Shown here: positions 12,772-22,366 of the stretch, one piece after another | How the letters are laid out: the number at the start of each line of letters is the position of its first letter | How positions within the stretch are numbered: position 1 is the stretch's first letter | Origin: Antitrichia curtipendula | Lineage: Eukaryota > Streptophyta > Bryopsida > Hypnales > Leucodontaceae | Reading direction: 5' to 3' | DNA: 64,000 nucleotides | Assembly (NCBI GenBank): GCA_951230915.1 | Contig: OX579635.1 | Location: 18,352,001-18,416,000, forward strand | Translations under genes and position numbers: made by a program | Notes under the pieces: generated by a model | What the model was told of the DNA's origin: nothing | What the model saw: only the letters and a program-made list of their open reading frames with translations | The model's database searches: none

Positions 12772-13309
12772 AAGCTTTTTCACTTGTGTCCAAAAAGAAA
12801 AGAAGCCTATTTCTGTGCCCGAGGCAATGGGTTGAGTGACCAGCCCTAAGTGGAGAAGCATGAAAAATACACTCTTCCGCCCCTGGTATATCATCCATCG
12901 ATTGTCTTTCATCATCCATCGATTGTCTTTCATCATCGTCCTCATTCACTCCGTCATCTGGCCCGAACTCCTCAGTCAGGTGTGAGCCTTTTGTCTAGAT
13001 CTCCTCGTACTCAGTGAGCATCTTTGTTACACCTTTTGAATTCCCAAACCCATACGGATTACATTTGAAGATGTTCTCTCTCGCGTTCATGGATTGCCTC
13101 ATCCCATTTGTGATTTGTGACTGTGGGTATCTGCAATTGGAGCGATGTAACGCAAACAGGACCTAGTTTGATTCACTGGAAGGGGCGATCACCCAGTCTA
13201 GCTGGTGATCATGGGAGGCTTCGTCGTTGAAAGGATTGCCTGTTCTTCAGCACAGGCTGCGCCGCGATGAGAAAACCGTGCAGGAATTCCATGCAACTCG
13301 CCGATTCTT
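12772..13309 (+). other. Probable promoter and 5' exon of the DUF4283 gene
   Basis: The base composition rises towards 13.2 kb. A strong splice donor, CTT|GTAAGT, occurs at 13310. The segment before it contains a short upstream open frame (ATG near 13268) that would end soon after splicing. A pair of imperfect copies of CATCCATCGATTGTCTTT lies near 12890-12935. Confidence 0.35.
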
Positions 13310-13371
13310 GTAAGTTGTAACCATCTTGAACCCTAACAGCCTTTCCCCTGTTTTTTTTTTGTTTTTTTTAA

Positions 13372-13621
13372 CCATTCCTTTCCGGGGTCTCTATCAGCCT
13401 GTTACTGTTATGTCTTCTTCTTGGGGAGTTTCCGAATTGATGCAGGGTTGAAGTAAGTTAGGTGTGACTTGCCGCCATGGCAAAGAAGAGGCTTAAGTTT
13501 CTCTGTTTTTGACATTCCATTCTGGTCTCTCTAGTACCAAACTTGTTATGTAGTCTTCTTTGTTCTGAATTGGTACAGGGTTGAATTAGGTGTTGGCCAC
13601 AATGGCAAGGAAGCGGCTGAG
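13372..13621 (+). repeat. Tandem duplication of a splice acceptor plus start codon
   Basis: Two diverged copies of about 110-125 bp (13372-13496 and about 13514-13621) each hold a pyrimidine tract, a CAG acceptor (ends at 13445 and 13578), GGTTGAA, and an ATG followed by a lysine/arginine-rich start (MAKKRL and MARKRL). Only the second start leads into the long frame; the first closes after about eleven codons. Confidence 0.7.
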
Positions 13622-14570
13622 TTGCAAAGATATGCGCGCGTTTCCCTTGCCGCAGGGTCCCAAACTGAAACCCCTCCTGTCTGCCGAAACTTTAGCTCTG
13701 ATCAGCGAGGACGCGTTGTCGCTCTCGCAATTAGCATTGATCGGCGTTGTGCCCACCCGTCAGCCTTCTCGAATCGAGCTCCAGTCGTGGGTAGACCTCC
13801 ATTTAAACTCATGGAAGGAGCCCTCTTTGGTGGTGACGCGAATCCGAATGCTGAAACGAGGCTACTTCGTGTTGACATTTTCTACAGGAGAGAGAGCGCT
13901 GGAAGCCCTAAAATCCAGCCCGTTCGAATTCGGCACCGGGCACCGCCTCTACCTGCACCCTTGGAAGCCGCAGTTCGACCCGGAGAAGCCCATGTCCGGC
14001 ATCCGCATCCCCATCTGGATCCGTTTCCCGCTTCTCGACGACATTTACATCCGCGCGCTGCCCAGTCTGTGCGCTGACATCGGCGAGGTGGTGTGGACAG
14101 GGGAGAGAGATGAGTATTTGAAGAAATCGTCCACTCCACGCATTTGCGTGTTGGTAGAGGATCTGCGAACGCTGCCCTCGGCGCTCGTGCTTCCCATTCC
14201 GATCACGAATGAGGAAGTGGAGATTGCATTGGAGTACGAAGATGTGCCGAGTCAGTGCTCGAGTTGCCTGAGGCTAGGGCACAAACACACCGCTTGCGAA
14301 ATTGGGCAAATCCTGCACGACAAGAGGCTCAGTGCCGGGTTTTGCTTGAAGCCGTTGGCCAAGCCGGAGACTTCGTCTGTGAGTGCTGTCAATGGAGATG
14401 GACCTCGGTGGTACCCGGACGAGATTTCCTGCGCGACGCCGCATCAGTGTTTGCCACCGCCTGCGCTCCATTTCAAGAACCACTTCGGGAGCGCACCCAA
14501 GAAGGAGGCGGAAACATCGGCGTCTTCCTCCGTGCAGACAAAAAGCAGCGTACGTTCCATTAGTTTATGA
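13602..14570 (+). CDS. DUF4283 / CCHC zinc-knuckle protein
   Basis: A 322-residue protein if the first ATG of the frame is used; its context (cacaATGGC) is good. Residues about 45-165 match the plant DUF4283 layout, including hydrophobic strands around RGYFVLTF and the HPWKPQFDP and RIPIWIRFPLLDDIYI segments. Residues 165-215 continue the fold through the RICVLVED stretch. A zinc knuckle of CX2CX4HX4C spacing follows, with C219, C222, H227 and C232. This pair of domains is known from ORF1 of plant LINE retrotransposons and from host genes derived from them, where it binds nucleic acid. No endonuclease or reverse transcriptase follows in the next kilobase, so this is either a stranded ORF1 or a domesticated gene. 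A 5' intron (13310 to 13578 or 13445) favours a host gene. The tail after the knuckle is serine-rich and unrecognised; a GTACGT near the end could be a donor for another exon. Confidence 0.75.
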   Translation: MARKRLSCKDMRAFPLPQGPKLKPLLSAETLALISEDALSLSQLALIGVVPTRQPSRIELQSWVDLHLNSWKEPSLVVTRIRMLKRGYFVLTFSTGERALEALKSSPFEFGTGHRLYLHPWKPQFDPEKPMSGIRIPIWIRFPLLDDIYIRALPSLCADIGEVVWTGERDEYLKKSSTPRICVLVEDLRTLPSALVLPIPITNEEVEIALEYEDVPSQCSSCLRLGHKHTACEIGQILHDKRLSAGFCLKPLAKPETSSVSAVNGDGPRWYPDEISCATPHQCLPPPALHFKNHFGSAPKKEAETSASSSVQTKSSVRSISL

Positions 14571-15376
14571 AATTAGTTGTTTTCCAACATGGATTTGATG
14601 CTCAACCTAATTTTTGAGCATGTGTTCGCAAGTTTGCATGCTTGCTCGCGGTGTGACTGCGCGTAATCAGTGTTGTTGTACCCTTATACGACCATTCAAT
14701 GGTTATACTTCAGAAATTAATCTGGTGATATTGAATTTATCTTAAACTCTTCAAACGCCTAGGGATGACCCAACGTGTTCAGGGTGATCACTTGTAAGCA
14801 TGATTGGGACTAATATCAGCAACTGGACATTTCTTCGCCTGCTGTGATCGTGACTTCGTGACTTTGAACACGAGAGCTTGCTCCACCGGTAGCCACTGTA
14901 GTTCAGAGCAGTAGCAATAGTTGCGGGCAATACTTTCTGAGACCTAGGCCTGTGACCACCCTAAGAACGTGAGGAACCGTAAGAAGGAACCTTCGAAATG
15001 GGACATCAACGTAGCCACAAGCAAGAAAAAAGATGCATTCTTGTCGATTGACCCCACAAATAATGCCTACGGTCGTCAAGAAGAGAGGAGTCGGGAAGTC
15101 TGAACTGCTAATTTCCTGGTCAGCTACGCTGGTGATGTACTGTACTGTACTCCGTTTGGATAGGGCTGCTTGATATATGTTCTGGGCCCTTTCAGATATG
15201 GAAACTCAGATAAGATTCTCGAAGTGTGTCACTCCACGTACTGCACTCCTTGACTATGGAAGTCCTCAGGCCCTGTTTGCAACAAAAGCGACATCCAGAC
15301 ATCAGCCATGGCGCAATTTCCGCCTTATACATTGTACAGGACTACTCCAGCAAGCACAGTACATGTGGTAATGGTC
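14571..15376. other. Downstream of the DUF4283 gene, no gene seen
   Basis: Moderate GC and several short open frames, none recognised. It may hold the 3' untranslated region or further exons of the gene to the left. Confidence 0.4.
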
Positions 15377-16819
15377 TTAATCCCGTAAGTTCCTAAGTTC
15401 CTTGACTATGTTGTCACCCAAAACACTCCAAAACTGCCATTTCTAGTACAAGTACCAAATTTTAGCAAAATTTTTTTTGGACACATGAAACTGTATATTG
15501 TAGTATGCTGACTTAAAAAAATGTGGTAAAAATTTCAGAGATTTCTACGGTGTGGATTGCAAGATATGAGCATTCAAAATTCCTTGAAATCATTTTTTTG
15601 GCCCTGCAAAATACAGGGCAATTGCACTTCACAAGCTCACTTTTCTATGAAAAAATGTCCCAAATGGTGGTGCTTCTTTGGAATATTTCCTAGATAAGTT
15701 GTCTACAAGCTTGAAAATTTTCACATCATTTGGAATTATATAGCATATAAGAAAAAAAAAAGGAAAAAAAGTAAGTAGAAAAAACTAGAGAATGATTCAA
15801 AATACAAAATTGTTAAGAATTTAGTTATGGAATTGAAAATTTCCAATCCCAGTGGTTGCAATGTTGTAATAAACAATCTACATCCAAGGATTTTATTTTT
15901 TTCAAAAAGTATTGAAAATTGATTAAGATAAAGGACTTCAAAGTTTATTTTAGAGTGGAGAATCCAAAATTGCTCGCAAACCAAAACTTCATAACTTCAT
16001 AAACCTCATAACTTTTGACTCACTAATCAAAATATAATGACTCAAAGCTTTTTAAGTATATATAACTCTAGAAAACCAATTACAAATTTTTGTTTTTGAA
16101 AAAAATAATTTATTTTATCTGCCTAAACTATCTGGACTGCTCAAACTACCTAGATGGGGGAAGAAGTAACATATTAGAGTTATTCGTAAAGTACCCAAAA
16201 TCGGGGTTTAAACCCCTCAGTTTTGTGAAAAAGCAGGTTTTGGGCAAAAAGTCGCTCGCAACTAACATACGCAATACAGTACTGGGTATCAAACTTTTTT
16301 TCGCGCCCAAATCGACCAAAAAAAATTTCGTCCGGACTTTGCCTTCGGGGTCAGGGTCGCAAGCGTCGGGAGGGCGGAGCAGGTGGTCTCTCATTTGCGG
16401 GCGCGCTCGACTTTGGCGAAGGATTTCTGGACGTGTCGGGAGGGTGGAGTAGGTGTGCGTTGGGAAGGTGGAGCGCATAGCTTTGGTGAAGGCTCTCCAA
16501 TGGGTGCACAACATCGGGGGGGTGAGCACGGCAACAGCTGCCTCACCAGGTTTGCAAAGGTCTAGGGTTTGCTTCAATCCCTTCTGCTCTTATTTTCATT
16601 GAATTTTGTTTACAATGCATCTTATTGGGCATTTTTGCAATTAGTGACCTGGGTGAATTGCCCTCTTTGTGAGCGACGCCACGTGATGATTTCCGCCATG
16701 GATCTTTCCATATCAGATGTTGGTCGTCTATGTCGATCTCCTTTTGTCTCGCTAATATCACACTTCGACTTGCCCGTGCTTGGACGTGTACACCACAACT
16801 GTACATTGGTTGGAATCAA

Positions 16820-17037
16820 CTCACATACAACTCATTTGCAACTCAAAACCAACTCATATACAACTAGTTTGCAACTCAATGCCAACTTATATGCAACTCA
16901 TTTGCAAAAGAAAAGTTGCCTCGGGCAACTCATTTGCAATTCAAAGCCAACTTACATGGCTCTAATTTGCAACTGCATGCCAACTAGTTTGCAACTACAT
17001 GGCAACTAATTGGCAACTACATGGCAACTAGTTTGCA
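16820..17037. repeat. CAACT..TTTGCAACT tandem array
   Basis: About ten degenerate units of the kind CAACTCATTTGCAACT, CAACTAGTTTGCAACTACATGG follow one another. The spacing varies between about 20 and 40 bp. The array ends exactly where the truncated transposase reading frame ends. Confidence 0.75.
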
Positions 17038-17625
17038 GGGCCTACGAATCTTGACCAAGGTACCATCAATAATCCCAATACACCCTGGAAATCCAGGCGC
17101 CATAGAAGCTAAGGCCTGCCTCTCCATAACGTCAGGCCATTTGATTTCATCCCTCAAAGCCCAATTCACACAACTAGCAATCAAAACTTGATCACTTATA
17201 ACTTAGGACTTTGACCAATTCTAGAGGAAACTTGGCAAGGCTGTAATAGGATTGTGCTTCATATACAGCAAAAAGCCAAGCAATTGTTGTTCCGAACTCA
17301 GCTTAGACGGACGCCCTGATACGATGCGAACAGCACCTGTAGATCGTGCATGGTCTACAATTGTCAGACAAACCAATTGGCACAATTCCGCAAATTTAGA
17401 AATGGAGAAGTTTGTTAGAACCTTAAACAGAGCTGGAGTAGACATCAGGGATCCTAGCACATCACGAACACCGTCATTGGGGTTTACTGACTCCTGTTCA
17501 CCTTCCTCCAATTCGTTTGTGTGAAAAAGCTCCATCGTGCTCTACATTGCTAATTGAATGACAAGTATGGCCTGCTCCTCATCACTCTCTAATGAGGAGG
17601 ACGAATCTGATGTGCTGCTATCCAT
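17028..17625 (-). pseudogene. PIF/Harbinger transposase fragment
   Basis: Read on the minus strand from the ATG at 17625 (MDSSTSDSSSS), an acidic serine-rich start is followed by an in-frame stop near 17540. Then comes a helical block, FSISKFAELCQLV..GRPSKLSSEQQLLGFLLYM, typical of the N-terminal helix-turn-helix of Harbinger transposases. After a stop at 17221 and a frameshift, the protein resumes with SCVNWALRDEIKWP and FPGCIGIIDGTLVKIRRP. The latter is the conserved block around the first catalytic aspartate of the DDE domain. Everything beyond, including the other two acidic residues, is missing and replaced by the tandem array. The protein is therefore inactive. No MYB-like second protein of the family was recognised. 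Confidence 0.85.
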
Positions 17626-18184
17626 CTCCACCCTAATAGATCGCCGTAATGACCAGCAAACCTCACCGAAAGTGGATAACTCAACAAAACACCAACAACG
17701 AGAAACCAATTTCACGTTTTGAAACCCACCCTGAACCACTGTAGCAATCATGAGGATCCTAAATCGATGTGCGTCTGGGCCCTCGAGCAACACATATGCG
17801 AGAGAAAGGTGCAAGCAAAACGCGGCAGGCGCTTTGCTAACCTTCGGGGGAGGGAGATGACGTCAGCGGGTATCTCCTTGAGTATCGCAGAACTCCCCAT
17901 CTATTGGCTGGAGTTTCAAAACTCTAGCTGATTTTGCGTTTTTACTCCGTTTTGGGAAATTTGTAAAAAAGTCCCCTCCAAACTGGAGAGGACTTTACGA
18001 ATAACTCTATTAGGCTATAACTTTTGGCTCACATTTCCAAATGTCATGAAGTTTAGTGCATATGAAAGATATTCCTTATCCCCACCTTTTATTAAAATTT
18101 CATCCTGAAATATGCAAATCTCTAGTCACAGGTACCTACTCAAACTTACTATGTTGCCAAAATTACATGCTAGTCCTTCAAAGA

Positions 18185-18772
18185 TTAACCCTATAAGTCC
18201 CAAGGCCATTTTTCTGTCAAAAAACACTCAAAATTGCCATTTCTGCTACATTCATCCAAGAAAGTAGAAAAAATATTTTTTATAAAGAATCTAATCATAG
18301 GATCCTGTACTTCACTTGTCTGGGATCATGTGATAAAAAAATTCATCAAATTTGACCATACGGATTGGAAGATATTAGCATTCAAAGTTGGACTAAGAGG
18401 GTTTTTTCAAGAACATCCTTAGATTGCCCAAAAAAAAAGATTGTCCATAACTTTTTCATCACTAGTCTAAATAGAATTATTCAAAGTTTTATATGTAGAC
18501 AAAATGTAATGTGTGAGGGAAAAATATTGAAAAAATTATTTGACCTTTTGTGATTTTTTTTGTGTTGCTCACTAACCTCTGTTTTGGGCTTTTTGTGCAA
18601 TAACTTTTGCTTTCAGGCACTAATTGAAATAAAAATTATACTCCCCCCAAGTTCTTTTGTTTTTCTAGTTTTATAAAAAAATTTAGTAAATTATGATGAA
18701 TATTGAGATTGTATGAGCCTACCCAAAGTCGCATTTTGGCCCCCGTAGGACCAATGGGACTTTAGGGGTTAA
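18185..18772. mobile_element. TTAA-flanked element E2
   Basis: Inverted ends TTAACCCTATAAGTCCC and, read inward from the right, TTAACCCCTAAAGTCCC. It is 588 bp long and similar along its whole length to E4 (46338-46926, same orientation) and E6 (opposite orientation). It shares its left TTAA with the right end of E1. Non-coding. Confidence 0.8.
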
Positions 18773-19692
18773 GGTGGAAACACCCAAAGCCATCCCTACA
18801 CCTCTTCATGTAGAATAGATTTCTTTTGAAGTGTCCCTAGCCCTTAAACATTGAGGATGACATTTGGCATCCGATGGATGCAAATAATCCTTCTAGTAGG
18901 ACGGAAGTGCAACTATTCATCCTCAACTCGGGTGTCCACAACAAGTCACCCTATAAAGTCATCAGTGGTGCATCCAATTGTTGTCCACAATAGGTCAATG
19001 AACGGTGCATCCAACATGGGAGTTCACAATAGGTCACCCTATAAAGTCATCAGTGGTGCATCCAATTGTTGTCCACAATAGGTCAATGAACGGTGCATCC
19101 AACTTGGAACCATCCTTCTACGGAGTACTGTACTACTTATCCCCAGGTATGTCATTTTAGTGCTTTCAAATTCTGTTGCTCTCTTAAAACAATTTACAGG
19201 CTGCTGGTGACGACTTGAACACCTCAGTGTTGAGACGATTGACAATCCTTTTGTCTGCAAAGCTGTAGCAAAATTTGCATGTTCGCAATGCAATTTGCGC
19301 TCGTAAGTCAAAGACGGCAACTGCTCTGAATGAAAGGACCAGCCATTATTTTTTCATGTTTTTTGGCTGGGCTGCCTTCAAGAGTTTGCAGTTTGTGAGT
19401 CGAGGCTAACAGTTCTGGCAAGTTTTGTACAATATTTGGTTGCTTCGGCAGTTAGAATACAATATCTGACAATTCACAACGAACTTTCGTTGAACTCTTG
19501 GTTAATCTTCTTTTATCAAAACTCACACATTTGTAGCTAGGCCCAATTTTTTGGGACAAAACCAGGCAACAGTTAATTCGAAAAAGAAGTGAAATTACAG
19601 AACCAACGTCGCCAGATGGACACTTGGACAGTATGAACGGACACATAAACCTCTTTTCTTCCTTTCGTAGGTATCGTTGCTGAGAATTGCTA
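18773..19692. other. Spacer with an 88-bp direct duplication
   Basis: No gene is recognised. Two nearly identical copies (about 18938-19016 and 19025-19103, period 88 bp) contain CACCCTATAAAGTCATCAGT and GTGCATCCAA words. Confidence 0.6.
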
Positions 19693-19988
19693 AGGTGGGT
19701 ACACCCAAAATCGCACCTGTACCTAAAACCATCACCATCTCTCTGTGTGCATCTCCAAAATCCATAAAGTCATATGAATGCATGTTGAAGAAACGATATT
19801 ATGACATTTACCAAAAAAAATTTTGATCCCTTCATAACTTCTGCATATGGTATCCAAATGTAGCTTTTTGGTGCGTTGGAACCTCCTTTTCACTTGCCAA
19901 CAAACAAGAAAATATGCAAGTTTGACCAGTCTAATAATAATAACTTAGGCGCAGTATCAATAAGTGGAGTTTTTTGGGGTACCCACCT
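19693..19988. mobile_element. TA-flanked MITE in the GH71 promoter region
   Basis: The ends are AGGTGGGTACACCCAAAA and TTTTTTGGGGTACCCACCT. TA precedes the left end; the right flank has decayed to TG. The inside matches the MITE at 9590-9861. It ends 86 bp before the ATG of the GH71 gene. Confidence 0.7.
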
Positions 19989-19994
19989 TGACAC

Positions 19995-20074
19995 CATTCA
20001 GCAGAATTTAAGAGAATTGATTGCAAGAGAGCACCCATTCAGCAGAATTTAAGAGAGTTCGATCGCAAGCAGCC
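19995..20074 (+). promoter_or_regulatory. 41-bp tandem duplication in the GH71 5' leader
   Basis: CATTCAGCAGAATTTAAGAG occurs at 19995 and 20036, each time followed by a GATTGCAAG or GATCGCAAG-like tail. The second copy ends at the start codon. Probably 5' untranslated sequence. Confidence 0.6.
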
Positions 20075-21794
20075 ATGAAGATAGTCATAGCATTTATGTG
20101 TGTGCTGCTGCTCGGAACCCAAGCATGGTCCGCCGCAGCGCAACCGAAGATGGTGTTCGCTCACTATCTCATCTACTTCCCTGACACCATCGCCACGTAC
20201 AAGCAGGAGATTCAGCTTGCGCAGAGCAAGGGCATAGACGCGTTTGCGCTCAACACCAACATCTACCGGAAGACGCTGTTCGATAACATGTACCAAGCTG
20301 CTCTGGAGCTCGGCACCAATTTCAAGCTCTTCTTCTCGGCGGACATCCACATCGGCGACGCGTCCGTGCCGCCTCCGAACGACCGTCTGTCGAAGGCGAA
20401 CATTGTGTCCATGCTGGTGGATTACCGAACCCACCCGAACCAGCTCCAGTACCAAAACAAGGCATTTTTCACGTCGTGGTTAGGCAACGACGACTCCTTC
20501 TGGGGTCAAAGTTCCGTGACAGCATGGAACGACATCTTCGCGCAAGCAGGGGGCAAGGGGTTGTACTTCTTTCTGCCCTTCTTCCCTACCGATGGGTCCT
20601 ACTTCGGAGTGAAGGGCACCGTTTACGACCGCTTCGGAGCGACTGTAGATGGATACTATGGATGGGAAACCTCCGCTTGGAACTACCGGAACGGCAACTT
20701 CTCCGTGCCGGCAACCTCGCCTGGGGATGCGGATTCACTCCAAGTGAGCAAGGATTTGGGCAAAACCTATATGGCGATGGTAGGTCATAGCCACACAGAA
20801 CCCCCAAAGCAAGCGATGGCTAGTGCACCATCACAGTCCTGTTTGATTTTTCAAGCAAATTGGTAGTCCATTCTAAGCTTGTTTGGTGTATCATTGCAAA
20901 ATGAGTTTTTAAACTGGTGAGGAGTTCATGACTAGGCAATCGTTAGCCTTGTGTACAGCTTCTTCTCCCCAGCTAGCAAAAATAGTTTTCAACTCTTCGG
21001 TGTCTGCCATTTCAAGCTCTCACTTGCATGTGTGACTCTGGCAGGTGTCGCCGTGGTTCTTCAAAAACGCGGATAACAATCAGGCTTGTTGCGTTTCGAA
21101 TTCTCCGTCGTGTGATCCGAACGGGAATCCAGACTCCTGGTCGGGGTGCCCGTGCCAAGTGAAAGGCGATTACCAAGGCCCCGGCCTGTGGCTTCAGAAA
21201 TGGACGCAGATCATCGCGAGCTCTCCTCCGCTGGTGGAAATTGTCACTTGGAACGATTGGTTCGAGGGGCATTACGTTTCCCCAGCGCTGAGTGGAGGCG
21301 CGTCTGGAATCTCGGTGGACGTCGCGGGCTTCCCGCACCAAGCCTATCTCGAGCTCGGCAAGCACTACATCAGCTGGTACAAGACAGGCAGCGAGCCCGT
21401 GTCCACAACAGATCAGATTTACTTGTTCTACTTCACCCAGAGCCACAGTACCAACGTGCCAAGCAAACCCTGCGGGATCTTGCACGCCGACAAGCTCTCC
21501 GACACCGTCTACGTCGTCACGGTGCTCAAGCCCGGCGGGTCTGCAACCATCACTCTCAAATCCGGCACTCAGACGAGCGTCACCACAGCGACGCAGGGCG
21601 TCAATGTGCACGGCATAGGGTTCCAGACTGGAACGCAATCCGCCACTTTCCAACGCGGCTCCGTCACGTACACCCTCACTGGGACGAAGCCTATCAGCAA
21701 CTCCGGTCTCTCCAGTTACAATTTCAACGTCCAGAGCACCTTCTGTGCCGATGTGCGAAACGGCCAATGTGGAAATAGAGTTTCTGATTCCTAG
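20075..21794 (+). CDS. Secreted GH71 alpha-1,3-glucanase (mutanase family)
   Basis: Two exons, 20075-20779 and 21045-21794, with a GTAGGT..GCAG intron in phase 0, give 484 residues. The ATG at 20075 is chosen because it starts a clear signal peptide (hydrophobic core FMCVLLLGTQAW, cleavage near AAAQ). The frame runs further upstream but has no ATG there. The mature start, KMVFAHYLIYFP..IQLAQSKGIDAFALNTN, is the typical opening of glycoside hydrolase family 71. Other family blocks are FFTSWLGNDDSFWG, KGLYFFLPFFPTD, VDGYYGWETSAW and, at residues 303-312, TWNDWFEGHYV, with acidic residues suited to catalysis. A cysteine-rich loop lies at residues 250-272 and a beta-rich C-terminal region from about 375. 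The family hydrolyses alpha-1,3-glucan, known mainly from fungal walls. In a plant it might attack fungi or remodel an apoplastic glucan; that role is inference. The frame is intact, so it is probably functional. Confidence 0.9.
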
Positions 21795-22135
21795 ACAGTT
21801 TGGAAGAGTTCTTTTTGCATTTGGTCACGTAGCATTGAAGAAAAATGCGTGTCGAGAATGAGTGAATGACTGGTACCAAGAAAGAACAATCTGTGTAGAG
21901 CTCACTCAGAGGACACAAAGTCCTGACTACCCCAAAGTCATACATGGTTAAAGCTTGGAAGCCTATGTGGAACATCTGTGAATCTGAACTCACCAGGTAT
22001 TGATTCCCAGACAGTTTGAGAGAAAAATTTGTCTTTATTTCATTTAGCAATATTATAAAATGCACAATTCTCGACAGGAGAAGTAATCTCTGTGGAGCTC
22101 TGACTTGGAGCAAACAGAGGACTACTAGCCCTCAC
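21786..22135 (+). repeat. Imperfect 216-bp duplication across the GH71 stop codon and 3' UTR
   Basis: The words GATTCCTAGACAGTTTGGA (21786, containing the stop) and GATTCCCAGACAGTTTGAG (22002) begin two diverged copies. Further matches are TCGAGAATGAG versus its inverted-like partner TTCTCGACAGGAG, TCTGTGTAGAGCTC versus TCTGTGGAGCTC, and CAGAGGAC in both. Confidence 0.5.
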
Positions 22136-22366
22136 AAAACTTTGTAAAGCACCGCCATGCTCTTGCACATGGACTCAGGGCTACGACCATGATGGAAGCT
22201 TTGAAGCATGCATTACCGTTTCTATGGTGGGTGCAAGGTGTCAAAGGATGTACCATGTATGCCGAGGCCTTGTACAAGACAATGCGTCCAGAATTTTCTT
22301 CAAACCCGGCAGCCACATAACGCCACTGTGTTTAACGTTGTTGGTTCCAAGTCGCTTGTGAAGCAA

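Larger units (their letters stand above)
16177..18007 (-). mobile_element. PIF/Harbinger-type DNA transposon, decayed
   Basis: Perfect 16-bp inverted termini, GAGTTATTCGTAAAGT at the left and its complement at 17992-18007, are flanked by TATTA on both sides (16172-16176 and 18008-18012). Each end has a short palindrome just inside (GGGGTTTAAACCCC at the left, CCCCTCC..GGAGAGG at the right). The minus strand encodes a broken Harbinger transposase (17028-17625). The left third is a GC-rich stretch with no recognised gene (about 16330-16560), followed by a CAACT-rich tandem repeat. The usual Harbinger target is TTA, which is contained in the TATTA seen here. Confidence 0.85.
15377..18188. mobile_element. 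TTAA-flanked element E1, split by a Harbinger transposon
   Basis: The left end is TTAATCCCGTAAG and the right end, read inward, is TTAATCTTTGAAG, both decayed forms of the TTAACCCCTAAAG termini seen in intact relatives. The outer parts (15377-16176 and 18008-18188) align end to end with the elements at 53819-54720 and 56047-56580 once the inserted 1.83 kb is removed. About 980 bp belong to E1 itself. There is no coding capacity. Confidence 0.65.

Noticed and set aside
16146..16577. 143-residue minus-strand open frame at the Harbinger left end
   Set aside because: It crosses the transposon terminus into the flanking element and has no recognised domain.
16569..17009. 146-residue plus-strand open frame
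   Set aside because: Much of it is the CAACT tandem array read in one frame, and it overlaps the transposon interior; not a credible protein.
20039..20455. Long minus-strand frame opposite GH71 exon 1
   Set aside because: Shadow of the codon bias on the coding strand.
21012..21767. 251-residue minus-strand frame opposite GH71 exon 2
   Set aside because: Antisense shadow; the plus strand matches a known family in frame.
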